From the NCBI GenBank assembly GCA_036365145.1, contig JAEOAD010000034.1, positions 13,979,501 to 14,043,500 on the forward strand: a stretch of 64,000 bases of DNA, given 5' to 3'. A program made the position numbers and the translations under genes. The stretch comes from Orientallactaga sibirica (taxonomy: Eukaryota > Chordata > Mammalia > Rodentia > Dipodidae). The notes under the pieces are model-generated. The model was not told the DNA's origin. It was given only the letters and a program-made list of their open reading frames with translations, and ran no database searches. This document shows, piece by piece, positions 1 through 17,912 of this stretch (positions are counted from its first letter, which is position 1; every line of letters begins with the position of its first letter).

Positions 1-191
1 AAAAACAAACAAAAAAAACTGGGTAGAGGCTACAGATGGGAGAGGACTTGATGTTTCCTTAACAGAGGTAACTTCAACTAAAGAAATTCTAGTGATTTCC
101 AACAGGGGGCACCATTCACTTTCTGAATGACGCTCCCGTCTCCACCACTGTTGATGGAACACAGTCATTGGAGTTGTACAAAACAAAGCTT

Positions 192-515
192 GGGCTGGAG
201 AGATGGCTTAGCGTTAAGGCTTATGCCTGAAAAGCCAAAGGATCTCGGTTCGATTCTCCAGAACCCATGTAAACCAGATGCACAAGAGGGTGCGTGCATC
301 TGGAGTTCACTTGCAATGGCTGGAGTCCCTGGCATGCCCATTCTCCTCTCTCCCTCTCTCTCTCTCCCTCTCTTAAATAAATAAACAAAAACAAAGAGGC
401 CCTGGTATGCTCATTCTCTGTCTCTCTGTCTCTGTCTCTGCCTCTCTCTCTCTCTCTCTCTCTCTCTGCCTCTCCCTCTCTTAAATAAATAAAATAAACA
501 AAAACAAAGCAAAAT
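192..515 (+). repeat. tRNA-derived SINE with a second 3' fragment
   Basis: The head GGCTGGAGAGATGGCTTAGC contains a pol III A box and is followed by GGTTCGATTCTCC (B box), a body ending in CT-rich sequence, and an AAATAAATAAAC tail. From about 398 a second partial copy (3' half only) with a long CT run follows. The open frames here are repeat translation only. Confidence 0.9.
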
Positions 516-604
516 TCCTGCAAAGCTCCTCCATTTAACATTAAAAGGAGATTTATACATTTTTATTCAAAGTTCAGATATTATGTGCTAGTTCAGAAGG
601 TGTA

Positions 605-1165
605 CACTGCTGAGATTCTTTTCTTTTTTTTATTCTTTTTTTTTTTTTTTTTGTCCGTTTTGTTACTCATTGTCTTTTTGTAGTTTTTGTTTTTTCAGGG
701 TAGAGTCTCACTGTAGCCCAGGTTGACCTGGAACTTACTCTGTAGCCCCAGGCTGGTCTTGAACTCATGTTGATCCTCCTACTTGCCTTCCCAGTACTGG
801 GATTAAAGGTGTGGCCTGGCTTTTGTGCCTTTTTTTTTTTTAAGTTTATATTTTTATTTATTTGCAAGGAGAGAGAGAAAGAGACTGGGCACACCAGGGC
901 CTCTTGCACTACAAACAAACTCCAGATGCATGTGCCACTTTGTGCATACAGCTTTACATGGGTACTAGGGAATCAGACCCTGAGACCTTAGGCTTTGCAG
1001 GCAAACACCTTAATCAAAGCCATCTCTCCAGTTCTCATATCCTTTTGTTGTTTGTTTGTTTTCAAGGTAGGGTCACTCTAGCCCAGGCTGACCTGGAACT
1101 CACTGTATTTTCAGGCTGGCCTTGAACTCACAGTGATCCTTGAAGGCATGCTTTACCACGCCCAT
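605..1165 (-). repeat. B1-type and tRNA-type SINE cluster
   Basis: A reverse-oriented B1-type SINE lies at about 690-830 (GTAGCCCAGGTTGACCTGGA to AAAGGTGTGGCCTGGC). A reverse tRNA-derived SINE follows at about 838-1037, ending CCATCTCTCCAG. A fragment of another reverse B1 spans about 1060-1165. No gene is seen. Confidence 0.85.
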
Positions 1166-1701
1166 TGTCTTTTTGACTAGAGACCCTGTATTTGTGTTGT
1201 GGTGTGACTGTCCTTATGCTTGTTCAGATATGGGTTGGTGCATGTGTGTGTGTGGGGGGGTTGTATACACATGTATACATGTATACACATGGGTGTGGAA
1301 ACAAGAGGTCAACAGCAAGTCTTCCTGAATCCCTCTACACCTTATTTATTGAACTCAGAGCTCACTGATTTGGCTGTCTTAACTAGCCAGCTCACCCCAG
1401 GATCCTCTTGTCTCCAACTCCCAAGCAATGAAATTCTAGGTGCACATATCTCTCCACCCCCGCCCCAGTATTTGCATAGATGCTGTAGATGCTGGGAATC
1501 CAAACAGATTTTCTGCTTGCATGGCAAACACTTTACTGACTGGGCCATTGCCCTTATCCTTTGGCTCTGTTGTGTAAGCTCATTACTGTGCCCCTCCAAG
1601 TCCGAACTAGTATTTAGGTGACATCTATTGTCAAAGCACAGTGTGCTAGAATTAATTCATTATCAATCTTACTCATAGCCCTCAAAAAAATACAAAATCC
1701 A
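1166..1701. other. No gene seen; GT-rich stretch
   Basis: A short GT- and TGTATACA-rich stretch lies at about 1236-1300. The rest resembles old, diverged repeat sequence that I cannot assign. Open frames on both strands lack any recognisable domain. Confidence 0.5.
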
Positions 1702-1926
1702 GGGCTGGAGAGATAGTTTAGCAGTTAAAGCATTTGCCTGCAAAGCCAAAGGACCTCAGTTCGATTCCCCAGGACCCACGTAAGCCAGATGCACAAGGGG
1801 GCGCATGCATCTGGAGTTCGTTTGCAGTGGCTGGAAGCCCTGGTGTGCCCATTCTTTCTCTATCTCACTCTGCCTCTTTCCCTCTCTCAAATAAATGAAT
1901 AAAAATTTAAAAAATACAAAATCCAG
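1702..1926 (+). repeat. tRNA-derived SINE with target-site duplication
   Basis: A near-complete copy of the tRNA-derived SINE, flanked by the direct repeat TACAAAATCCAG (about 1691-1702 and about 1915-1926). The clear duplication marks it as a fairly young L1-mobilised insertion. The A box, the B box (GGTTCGATTCC-like) and a CT-rich 3' region are all present. Confidence 0.9.
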
Positions 1927-2950
1927 AGGGTGGTACAAAGCATTTATTTTACCTCTGAATTGTGTCTCTGTTTATATACAGTTAGCCTCATAGAGGTACT
2001 CTCCAGTTTCATGTTGCCATATTTATTCTTCAACAGTATGCTTCTCTGGTAAAAACCTTGGGTGTATCTCAGGCCTGAAGAGACTTCAGAGCCACCTTTG
2101 TGTAATTAACTTGAATATCAATCGTTGTTCTTAGCATACTAAAAGACCTGCCCCAAAAGATGTAAGGATGGAGTAGTGAGGACAACTCTTGCATTTTATA
2201 CTAACTTGTACTAATATATAATTCCATATTAATTTATTCCATAATATGAAGAAGTTGTTTTTCTGAATTGCACTAAAATAGAAATACTAGCCAGGGAGAT
2301 GTTAGCATAGTCTTGACTGTGACATCTGTTACCCCATTGATCTCCAGGGTTGAAATATGAGCAAGGTCAGAGTGGCCTAGTTGTCTTTTTTCTGTGCTAG
2401 CAAAACTTTTTTTTTTATTATTATTAACTTGCTCCATCTTTTGCAATCCACATAATCATTTTGTTCATTTGATGTTGAAGAGAATAGGTGTAGCTTGTCA
2501 CACAGGGATATCAGGTAACACTACTGCTATTTCTGTGACTTCCTAGTGTGACTTTAAAAATTAACTGAATGACAGATGCATTCCAAAATAAGGCTTATTT
2601 TTAAAGTCTCACATAAAATATACTTTGCAAAAATAAATCATGTTTTATGATTAAACAAATGTAAATTTTGCCTAAGACACTTGTGGGTTTGGATATGTGA
2701 AAATTACTTGATTTTGTACAAAAACGTGGGAGTGCCTTCCGCTGTCTCAGAATGCCAAATTTCTTGGGTTTCCTTGTAAAGCCTTAAATGATCTTCTCTC
2801 AGTGTACTAGGCTTGTTTTTTATTTTTGTTCATCTTTCCATGATCTCTATTCATTTTAATCAATGTGTGTATAAAATAACCCTACTATGTGTGTGTTCTA
2901 TGAAAATGCAGTGGTGAATAAATTAGATTCAGTCCCTGCCCTCAAAAAGA
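1927..2950. other. Apparently unique AT-rich spacer
   Basis: I see no gene, SINE or recognisable exon in this kilobase. Positions about 2425-2460 resemble 55645-55690 (both contain CCATCTTTTGCAA followed by ATAATCATT or TTAATCATT), which may be an ancient repeat shared by the two sites. Confidence 0.5.
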
Positions 2951-2954
2951 TGGT

Positions 2955-3229
2955 AGTGTAGCCAGATGTGGTGGCACACATCTTTAATCCCAGCATTCAG
3001 TAGGTAGAGGTAGGAGGATAGCTGTGAGTTCGAGGCCAGCCTGGAACTACAAAATAATATCCAGGTCAGCCTGAACTAGAGTGACACCCTGCCTCAAAAA
3101 AATATGACTAAAAATAAAAAGGTTGTAGCATGTAGTGGGAAATGCTGAAAAGTAAGACACTAAAACAGCGGGATAGAATGAGAAACTTGGTTTTGAGGCT
3201 TTTGTTTTTTAGTTTGACTTTATTTATTT

Positions 3230-3262
<33 letters not shown>

Positions 3263-4035
3263 CAAGGTAGGGTCTCACTCTGGCCCAGGCTGACCCGGAA
3301 TTAACTACATAGTAGTCTCAGGGTGGCCTCCAACTCACGGTGATCCTCCTACCTCTGCCTCCTGAGTGCTGGGATTAAAGGCATGCACCACCATGCCTGG
3401 CTAGACTTTATGTTTTATTTATTTGAGAAAGAGGCAGAGAGAGAGAGAATGGGTGCCCCAATGCCTCTAGCCACTGCAAACTCCAGATGCATGCGCCACT
3501 TTGTGCACTTTGCTTACACGGGTACTGAGGAAGCGAACCTGAATCCTTAGGCTTCACAGGCAAGCACCTTAAGTGCTAAAGCCATCTCTCTAGTCCTAAG
3601 ACTTTATTGTAAAGGTAGAGAGAGAAGAGGAGAAAGAGATAAAGAAAAGGAGGAGAAAAAGAAGGATGTGTACCAGAAAGAGAGCAACAGGGCCCAAGAG
3701 AGGGAGAGGAGGTGAGAGAGACAAGGCCCCAGAGAGTGAGAGGGAAATAAAGAAGATGGTTAGAGATTTGGTATTAATGTCGTGTGGAATCCGTGTATGG
3801 ATTTGGCTCCAGAATGGGAGCCTAACAATGCCCAGTATGTCATTTTAAACAAATTATCAATAGGGATGGGAAGATGGTGCTTGCTTGTAAAGCCTGTCAG
3901 TGCAGTTCTTTAGTACTCATGTAAAGCCAGATGCATAAAGTGGTGTATATGTCTAAAGTTCAATTGCAAGACAAGAAGCCCTGGCACATTCCGCTCTGCC
4001 CCCTGCCACTCACAAATAAATAAAATTATTTTTTA
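2955..4035. repeat. SINE cluster on both strands
   Basis: B1-type SINE + at about 2960-3110; reverse B1 at about 3230-3408; reverse tRNA-derived SINE at about 3405-3600; a purine-rich GAGA stretch at 3600-3760; a strongly diverged + strand tRNA-type SINE at about 3866-4035. No gene is seen. Confidence 0.8.
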
Positions 4036-4543
4036 CAAAAATCTACCCAAGTTAACCCTGGGCTTTCTCCAGTGCACAAGTTTGTGGCCTGCTTTTATTC
4101 TCAAGAGGATTTGGACAGAGCTTATGTTTGTAAGTAGACTAGGCCCAGTCGGCCAAATCTAGAACTTGTCTGCCTCTAACCTCTACTACCTAAAGCCAAA
4201 TTCTTCCTCACATTCACTTCCACATTTGACTGAAAGAGCATACCTATAAAATATTGATGACCAGAACATCCTCTAAATATTATTTGCTTATGTCCCACTT
4301 TTAAATATTTTCAGCTATAATTTCCTATAACTTCCTTCCTAATTTGAAAGCTTTTGTTGGAAGTTAACTGTTTGAATTTCTATAAAAACTAAAGCCCCTG
4401 GATTCCATAAAGCAGCTTATATGAAGTGGCCATACAGGATGAGGTGGGACTTTGCAGCAGTACAGCTGCCTTTGAGTCACTCATGCTCTTGTAAGTAACT
4501 CCAGTAAACTCATTAGTTCACCAAAACAACAAAAACAAAACAA
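4036..4543. other. No gene seen
   Basis: Apparently unique intergenic sequence with no open frame of note and no recognised repeat. Confidence 0.5.
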
Positions 4544-4770
4544 GGGCTGGAGAGATGGTTTAGCAGTTAAGGCATTTACCTGCAAAGCCTAAAGACCCAG
4601 GTTCCATTCCCTAGGACCCATATAAGCCAGAGGCACAAGGTGGCACATGCGTCTGGTTCATTTGCAGTATCTGGAGTTCCTAGTATACCCATTCTCTCTC
4701 CCTCTCTCTCTCTCTTTTCCTCCTTTTCTCTCTCAAACAAATAAAATTAAAATTTAATTAAAAAAACAAA
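4544..4770 (+). repeat. tRNA-derived SINE
   Basis: Head GGCTGGAGAGATGGTTTAGC, B-box-like GGTTCCATTCCC, CT-rich 3' part and an A-rich tail. Confidence 0.9.
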
Positions 4771-4967
4771 CAAAACACAACAGGAAAAGCCCTTCATTTC
4801 TGAAGAATGCCAGCTAACAAATACAGATAAAATGACCAAATTGGGAGCTCATCATTGTGTAACTCATAGCAACATATATTTAAGCATGTGTATGTTGTAT
4901 GTAGATTTTGTGAATGTATGTATGTATATAGTAGCCAGAAGGCAGCATCAAATATCCTTTCTCAAGA

Positions 4968-6515
4968 ATACCTTTTATTTATTTATTTTTAGAGAGAGAA
5001 AATGAGACAGAAAGTGAGAGAATGGGTGTGCCAGGGCCTTCAGCCACTGCAAACATACTCCAGATGCATGCACCCCCTTGTGTGCATGTGTGACATTGCA
5101 CACTTATGTCACTGTGTGTCTGGCTTATGTGGGACTTGGAGATTCAAACATGAGTATTTAGGCTTCACAAGCAAGCACCTTAACCACTAAGCCATCTCTC
5201 TAGCCCTAGCCTACCTTTTTGTGAGATAGTCTTTATTTCATTGGACCATAGTCACTCACTGGACCAGAGCTCACTCATTAGGCTAGACTGGCTTGCCAGT
5301 GAGCCGCCCACATGTCTCTGCCTCCCCAGCACTGGAAGTACAATTGTACACCACCATGCCTGGCATTTTTACATAAGTTCTGGGGATTGAACTCAGGCCT
5401 CATGCTTGTGAGGCAAACACTTTACCAACTGAACTATGACCTCAACCTTCAATATAATATTTTTGTTTCAGGAAATGATCATCAATATGTATTAAACCCA
5501 TCACATAAATGTGGGTGTGGTGACTCACTCCTGTAATACCAGCACTCAAGAAGTTGGGCAGGAGAATTACAAATTTCAGGCCAATCTGGGCTACACAGTA
5601 AGACCCAGTATCAAAATAACAACAAAAGAATAAAATAAGCTAGACATGGTGGTACACACCTTTAATCCTGGCACTTGGGAGGCTAAGGTAGGATGATCAT
5701 TGTGAGTCTAAGGCCAGCCTAGAGCTACAGAGTGAGTTCCAGGTCTGCCTGGACTAGAGTAAGACCCTGCCTGGAAAAAAAAAAAGAATTGTTGGAAAAA
5801 TAACATTCACTTGGTCTCAAAATATCATCCCATAGATTACATGTTAATTTCAAAGAGAAAAAGACCTTTACAATGGGAACTGTGGGAAAGAGAACTAAAT
5901 CATTTATTTTAAATACATTTATTTATTTGTGTGTGTATATGTGTATGGTACACCAGGACCTCTTGCTGCTACAAATGAACTAACACATGCACCACTTTAT
6001 TTTTTTAATATTTTACTTATTTATTTTGAGAGAAAGATGGAGAAAGAGGCATATAAAGAGAATGGGCATAACAAGTCCTCAAGCCACTGCAAATTAACTC
6101 CAGATGCATGTACCACTTGTGCATCTGGTTTATCAGGGAATTGAACCTGGGTCCTTAGGCATCAGAGGCAAACTCCTTAACCACTAAGCCATCTCTCCAG
6201 CCCTGTACCTCTTTAAAAATTAATTAATTTATTTATTTACAAACACAGAGAGAGAGGGTACACCAGGGCCTCTTGCCACTATAAACCAACTCCAGACACA
6301 TGTGCCACTTTGTGCATCTGACTTTATGTGGGTACAGGGGAATCAAACCTGAGCCTCAAGCTTTGTTAGCATTAGCACCTTGAACCACTGAGCCACCTTT
6401 CCAGCCCATGCACCACTTTTTGCATTTGGCTTTATGTGAGTACTGGGGAATTAAACCCAGGCCAGGAAGCCTTGTAAGCAAGCACCTGTAACCACTGAGC
6501 CATCTCTCCATCCCA
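4968..6515. repeat. Nested SINE block
   Basis: Reverse tRNA-type SINE at 4968-5210; old reverse B1-like sequence at about 5212-5365 followed by an ID-like fragment to 5445; old B1-like sequence at about 5510-5625; B1 + at 5638-5785. Four reverse tRNA-type SINE pieces are inserted into one another between about 5905 and 6515. The repeated CCACTAAGCCATCTCTCCAG ends mark the borders. Confidence 0.8.
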
Positions 6516-6757
6516 GTTTTATTTGTTTTTATTGGTGATGTGTCCTCCTCAAATCTCATTGTAATAATGGTAAAGATATCACAAAAAGAATGATTTTTAA
6601 AAGGGGCAGAAAAATAACCAAACCATAGATATAATTACAACTCAGAACTGGTCCATTAAATGCTTAACCTTGTTACTGACAAAACCAGCAGAAACCCCAC
6701 ATACTCCAACTGGCCCCCGGCACTGCTTCTTGACAATAGATTAAAAATGAAGTCAGG

Positions 6758-6945
6758 GCTGGAGAGATGGCTTAGTGGTTAAGGTGCTTGCCTGTGAAGC
6801 CTACGGACTCAGGTTTGAGTCCCCAGTACCCATGTAAACCAGATGTACATGATGGCACATGCATCTGGAGTCTGTTTGCAGTGGCTAGAGGCCCTAGCAT
6901 GCTCATTCTCTCTCTCTCCCTTTCCCACATATATATATAAAGTCC
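6758..6945 (+). repeat. tRNA-derived SINE
   Basis: Complete head (GGGCTGGAGAGATGGCTTAG), body and CT-rich end, with an ATATATATA tail. Confidence 0.9.
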
Positions 6946-7289
6946 AGGCCTCATAATGCCAGACACTGAGAAGGAGAAAATCTATGATTTTGTTGGAAAT
7001 TAGAGCCCATAAAGTGGGGACATAATTAGAAGGGGGATAGGAACAGGAAAATGGGAATACAGATGATTTGGATCTATAGTTGACTTTGGTGTTGGACTGG
7101 ATGAGGTGTGTTTCAAGGACACAGCAATCATCTGTGCTGAATAAAGAGTTCAAGGAAAAGATGTTTTGAAATCTAATAGAGTCAGAAAAAATTAAGATTG
7201 CTGGCAACTTGAACATGAGTAATTTCAGCACTAGAATGGAAATGGAAGCCCAGCTTAAGTAGATTTTTAGAGAGAAAAGGAAATAATTG

Positions 7290-7710
7290 TGTGGTTTTGT
7301 TGTGGAAATTCTGTGGAAAGATCACTCCAATGCCAGAATGAATGAAAGTAGAGGAGTTTATTACCCAGGGGCCAAAAAGCTTGAGGTAGCCCTCCATAGA
7401 AGATTTGGCCCTGAGCAGAGATTTTATTTCTGTTTTATAGTTTTCATAGCCAAGGGGAGGGGTAAGTGAACAAACAAGGTGTGACAATTTACATATCAGT
7501 CATTTCTGTAGTCAGGCCACCCTAACAATGAATTCCATTTGACCTTTGTTTTAGCCTAAAACTGTCTTATCATCCCTTTGGGCTCTTTCTGGACAGTTCC
7601 TTCTTTGGGATTTTTCTGTCTGCTGACAAAGATGAGTTTTAGCTCCTCAGCAATTAACTCTTACAGTAACTCAGTGACTCAGTTCAAGTTTTAGCTTCTT
7701 TTCTACCACA
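7290..7710 (-). mobile_element. 3' LTR of an old endogenous retrovirus
   Basis: Read on the minus strand, the segment starts TGTGGTAGAAAAG at 7710. It has a TATA-like CTATAAAAC, an AATAAA signal shortly before R/U5-like sequence, and ends near 7290 with a CA dinucleotide. Directly outside the TG end lies a purine run on the minus strand (AAAAAGAGGGAA, 7711-7722), the expected polypurine tract. This fixes it as the 3' LTR of a minus-strand provirus. The exact inner border is uncertain by a few bases. Confidence 0.65.
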
Positions 7711-13100
<5,390 letters not shown>

Positions 13101-13565
13101 TGTGAGGGTGATCTCTGGTCTTGAAATTGCTTCTGTTCTGACTCTAGTTGAATGGTTTTTTTTTTGTTGTTGTTGTTGTTTTTGTTGTTGTTTTGGTTTG
13201 GTTTCTTTGTTTTCATTGGTTTTTAGGATGAAAGATGCTAAAGGTAATGATCTCAATAAAAAAAGATGTATTGGCCATTTGTAGTTATTTTTTTAAGAAG
13301 TCTGATTAGCTCTTTACTCCCAATGATAATGGTAAAAATTGTGTAAGATGATTTTTATTTTTTTTTAATATTTATTTATTTATGAAGAGGCAGTGAGAGA
13401 GAGAAAGGGTGTGCCAGGGATTTTGCTGTTGCAAGCACTCCAGATGCATGAACCACTTTTTGCATCTGGTTTTACATGGGTACTGAAGATATTAACCTGC
13501 ACTGAACCCAGGGCAGCAGACTTTGCAGTCAATTCTTTTAACAACTGAACCATCTCCCTAGACCA
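13101..13565 (-). repeat. Spacer with reverse tRNA-type SINE
   Basis: A TTG-rich stretch (13157-13200) and AT-rich spacer are followed by a diverged reverse tRNA-derived SINE at about 13356-13565. Confidence 0.7.
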
Positions 13566-13574
13566 TTTTGTTTG

Positions 13575-14530
13575 TTTGTTTTTAAATTTATTGACAACCT
13601 ACCTATGCACAATATACCCTAATCATAGCCCCTCCCAGTATCCTCTTTTGTCCCCCTTTCTCATCCTACTTTCCACTGAGGCCCCTCTTATTTCCAAGTA
13701 CTCCCTCTCCTATTTTAATTTCATTTTCCCTCCTCCAGCATTCATGACATGTTGATGGTCATCACTCAGGTCTTGTGCAAGTAACAGCCGTCAGTGAGAT
13801 CACGAATGCAACTGCCCCTTTGTGTCTGGTAGATGATGTGCCAAAGCACTCCTCCCCATCCTTTGGCTCTTACATTCTTTCTGCCACCTCTTCCATAGTG
13901 GTCCCTAACCCTAGGAGGGTGATAGAGACATCTACGTAGGGCTGAAAACTCAACTGTCACACCTCAGCACTTTGACAAACTTTGAGTCTCCCCAGTGGTC
14001 AGCACCATCTGAAAAGAGAAGCGTCTCTAAGTGAGAGCAGCACTAATATATGGGCATAAGTATAAATAGTTAGAAGGCAATTTGGTGAGCATAATATATC
14101 AATCTAGCATATAACTGTAGTAATTTCTCCCTTAGGGTTTATGATCTCCCCAGCCATAGGTTTTTAACTATGTTTTCATTGCCATGTCTTATATAGAAAA
14201 TTCCTCTGAATTGAAAGCATAAACAACTATTGTTAGCTTTATCAAAAGCAGTTGGGACAACTCATGAGAAACCCTTGTGATTGGGCTTGTTGACATTCCC
14301 CCATAAAAGGAAGAATCTTACCTGAGATCTCAGGTGCCCCCTGTGCCAGCTCTATGCAATGATGCATGAGGTCTTGGAGCCTCAGGGGAATATAAACCAT
14401 TTAGATGGTAAAAGAATAAAAGGATGGTGAGCTCCATCTAAGCATCTATGAGGAGTGTCAGGTTCACGATAAAGCACTATGAGATGTTCTTCTTGGGCAA
14501 GAGTGACATGGCAAGAGGGAATTAGAACTC
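13575..14530 (-). mobile_element. L1 3' end fragment
   Basis: Read on the minus strand it ends in an A-rich tail at about 13575. It shares blocks with the L1 3' ends at 25590-26500 and 47958-48812 (for example the GAAAAGAGAAGC-type block and the CCCTAAGGC-like block), so it is a related subfamily member. No coding frame survives. Confidence 0.6.
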
Positions 14531-14825
14531 AGATTAGAGCCAAGACAAAAGAGGCAGGTAGACAGAAACCCTGAAAACCTGGGAGAGAGGGTAAGAGCAG
14601 AGCAGGAGGGAGGGGCACTCTAGGCCCAGGGTGGAGGTTAGGAGCAGAAGGGGAAGCTTGAATTGGAGCCAAGAGGGAAGAGGCAGACAGAAGAAAACCC
14701 CAAAAACACAGTACAGAGGAGCAGAAGGTAAGTAAGGCAGGGAGGGAGAGGTATATGCAACAGAGAGGGGGGGAATTGCAAGCAACATAGAGCAGGAGAG
14801 TCCAGGAAAGAGAGGGCATGCACAT
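14531..14825. repeat. Purine-rich region with a tandem repeat unit
   Basis: Two similar units begin near 14537 (GAGCCAAGACAAAAGAGGCAG) and near 14654 (GAGCCAAGAGGGAAGAGGCAG), roughly 115-120 bases apart. Each is followed by CAGAGCAGGAGGGAGG- or AGGCAGGGAGGGAG-type sequence. The long minus-strand frames here (serine/leucine-rich) are products of purine-strand composition and not genes. Confidence 0.55.
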
Positions 14826-15005
14826 GAGAGAGAGAGAGGAAGAGAGAGAGAAGAGAACTGGCACGCCAGGGCCTCTTGTCACTGCAAACTCCAGACACAT
14901 GTGCCACTCTGTGTGTCTAGCTTTACAGAATTGAATGTGGGCCCATCTGAGCCAGCAGGCTTTACAAGCCAGCACCTTTAACGATGGAGCCATCTTCTCA
15001 GCCCC
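14826..15005 (-). repeat. tRNA-derived SINE
   Basis: Reverse copy with a GAGAGAGA 5' side and a 3' end GGAGCCATCTTCTCAGCCC. Confidence 0.8.
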
Positions 15006-15365
15006 ACGTGTTGATTTTATAACCTATCACTTTGCTGAAAGTGTCTATCAGCTCTAGGAGTTTTTTGGTGTAGTCTTTTGGGTCAATTAAGTACAGAAAC
15101 ATATCATCTTCAAATAAGGCTGGTTTGACTTTTTCCTTTCCAGTTTGTCTCTCTTTTATTTCTTTCTCTTACTGCTTGACTTCAAGTACTATGTTAAATA
15201 GCAGTGGGGAGAGTGGACATCCCTATCTGATTCCAGACATTAGTGGGAATGCTTCAGGTTTTTACCCATTTATTATGATACAGGCTTTAGGTCTGTTGTA
15301 TATAGCCCTTATTATGTTAAGATACCATCCCTCCATCTGTAGTCTCACTACTGTTTTAATGACTT
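15001..15365 (-). mobile_element. L1 ORF2 fragment (antisense)
   Basis: The segment matches the well-known antisense appearance of the L1 reverse transcriptase region: a 'tagcagtggggagagtgg' block followed by 'gggaatgcttcaggttttt' and a 'ttatgatacaggctttagg' block. Family knowledge places this in the RT domain. The copy is broken and carries no usable frame. A reverse SINE borders it on each side. Confidence 0.75.
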
Positions 15366-15631
15366 TTAAAATTTTTACTTATTTTATTTATTTTAGACAC
15401 AGAGAGAGAAAGAGGCAGAGAGAGAGAAAGAGAGAGAATGGGTATGCCAGGGTCTCCAGCCACTGCAAATGAACTCCAGATACATGTGCCACCATGTACA
15501 TCTGGCTTATGTAGGTACTGGAGAATCGAACCTGGCTTCTTAGGCTTTGGAGGCGAGCACCTTAACTGTTAAGCCATCTCTCTAGCCCGCCTTTTAAAAG
15601 TTTTATTTTAATATATATATTATACCATATA

Positions 15632-15666
<35 letters not shown>

Positions 15667-16570
15667 GTTACACTCTTTTATCCCCTTTCTTCTGCCCTCA
15701 TCAACCTGGGGGCCCTTGTCAGTGGAGTTATGATATTCACTGTGGGGTCATGAAGGTCTCAGTCAATCCCTGTGTTACGGTAGCGGGGGAGAGGAGACCC
15801 CATGCCCCAGGATATTCCCACCTACTCTGTGGCTCTTAAAATCTTTCTACCCCCTTGAGGTTCTGCACAATGTTCCCTGAGCCATGGCCTGTTGGCAGTC
15901 TGATTTAGTGTTGAGCTCTCTGTAGCCTCTGGATTTCTGCTTTGACGGGTTTTGATGATGTGTGTCACCATGTGTGTCATCATCACCCTGGAGCTGGTGT
16001 CAGGCTAGCAGTAAGAGCAGTATTCATGTCTCCACTTCCTCTTGGGTCCTGATAGATGTGGTCGAGGTGGCATTTGTCATGGTGAGCTTCCCTGGCTTGT
16101 TCACTCCCAGGAAGCTGTAGTCTTTTTTCCTTTTTTAAAGTTTTTATTTATGCTGTCATTTTAAAGAATATTTTATTTATTTGAGAGAGAAAGAGAGAGA
16201 CAGAGAGAAAGGCAGATAGAGAGAGAATGGGCATGTCAGGGCCTCTAGCTACTGCAAATGAACTCCAGATGCATGCGCCACCTTATATATCTGGCTTACG
16301 TGGGTATGGGGGAATTGAACCTGAGGCAAGCACCTTAACCACTAAACCATCTCTCCAGCCCTGCTGTCATGTTTTAAACATCGAATAACTCACTTTGTTC
16401 TCTAAAATTTCTTTTTAAAATATAATTTTTATTTATTTGCAAGCAGAGAGAAAGAGAGAGAAGCACCACTTTGTGTATGTGGCTTTATGTGGGCACTGGA
16501 GAATTGAGCCCAGGTAGTCAGGCTTTGCAAACAAGCACCTTAACTGCTGACCCATCTCTCCAGCCCAAAA
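15366..16570 (-). repeat. SINEs flanking an L1 3' piece and TA repeat
   Basis: Reverse tRNA-type SINE at about 15366-15590; TA dinucleotide run at about 15612-15665; L1 3' UTR-like sequence at about 15666-16135; reverse tRNA-type SINEs at about 16140-16365 and 16400-16568. No gene is seen. Confidence 0.7.
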
Positions 16571-17330
16571 TTTCATTTTTTATGGTAGCCTGTTCTTATT
16601 CCAAGAATATAAGATCTTCCTTTATCTTTAGAGTTTATTAATGAATATCTTTTTATTATTTATTAGTATCTGAAATAGTGAGTGCTGTTTCCCTTTGTAC
16701 ATTCTCTCCTTTTAACACTTTTTCTGAATATTTGGTCTTTGTCTTCTGTATTGGATATCTTCTTCAGATGTCTGGTCATACTTTGTGCTGTTGGATTTTA
16801 TGTGCTAATCGACATGCATGTGGTGATTTTGAGTAAGACAGTTGCCTATACAATGCTGGTGTTTAAGAGAGAGATCCTTGGAATTAAGTGGAAGTACGTT
16901 GGTGTGTACATATCATGTTCAAATGCATGCAACTGGTGAGTGAATGTAGATAGAAAATAGGTCAGTGAATTTCAACATTGAAGAGGAGAAGGCTTTCCAG
17001 GAGACATAATTTGGAAGTCTTAAATGGAGAAATGGTATTTGAAGTTATGAGTCCTTGTTTGGGAAAGGGTGGTCATGGTGGTAATAGTTTTCCATAATCA
17101 CTTAAATTAACATTTCTTAAAAAGTTTTTTTTTTAAATTTATTAGACAAAGAGAGAGAGGGAGAGAGAATAGGTGCACCGTAGGTGCACCAGGGCCTCCA
17201 GCCACTGCAAAGGAACTCCAGATGCATGTACCACCCTGTGCATCTGGCTTATGCGGGACCTGGAAACTCAAACCTGGGTCCTTAGGGTTTGCAGGCAAGT
17301 GCCTTGACCACAAAGCCATCTTTCCAGCCC
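16571..17330. other. Spacer with reverse SINE at its right end
   Basis: 16571-17110 holds no recognised gene; the frame at 16682-16939 is hydrophobic and may be antisense L1 debris. A reverse tRNA-type SINE occupies about 17115-17330. Confidence 0.5.
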
Positions 17331-17859
17331 TTTCATAATCACTTAAAATAACAAAATAGTTCCAATGAAAAGCTTATTAGTTCATCTTTGATAATAACAC
17401 TCGGCTTCATTCTCACTGAAATTGTAAGCCAAACATACAACTCAGTAATTTTTTCAAAGAAGAAGCACCCCCGCCTTCCCACCCCTGAACATTTGATATT
17501 ATCAGGTTCATTTTGTTGTCCTCACTCAGGTTCTACTGACACCTGGTGGGTAGAGGCCACATTTGGGCAGTCTATAATGCCCAGGGCAGCTGCCCATAAT
17601 GAAGAACATGTTTCACCTAAACTAAAATGTCAGCGGGGTTGTGGTTGAGAAACATCAACACATGTGCTCCTCTCAGACCCAGAAATACCACTCATGGAAA
17701 CTAAAACTGGGAATTCTTGAACAAATGATTTTAAAAATCAAGAATGTTTATTCCAGCATTATATGTAATAAAAAAGAAGGATTTTTATCAATACAAAATC
17801 ATGAAGTGTATTACAGTATTTTAAAAACAGGAATAAAAACATAACCTTACTTGCCTATG

Positions 17860-17865
<6 letters not shown>
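17331..17865. other. No gene seen
   Basis: Apparently unique sequence. The short open frames have no recognisable similarity. Confidence 0.5.

Positions 17866-17912
<47 letters not shown>

Noticed and set aside
192..265. tRNA-like A and B boxes
   Set aside because: They belong to the SINE head. The sequence does not fold to a full tRNA, and the same head occurs tens of times.
221..541. 106-residue frame rich in Arg/Glu on the minus strand
   Set aside because: It is the reverse translation of SINE CT-repeats; the same kind of frame recurs at every copy.
14529..14993. 154-residue minus-strand frame
   Set aside because: Its length comes from a purine-rich strand without stops; its composition is Leu/Ser/Pro-rich with no motif, and part lies in a SINE.
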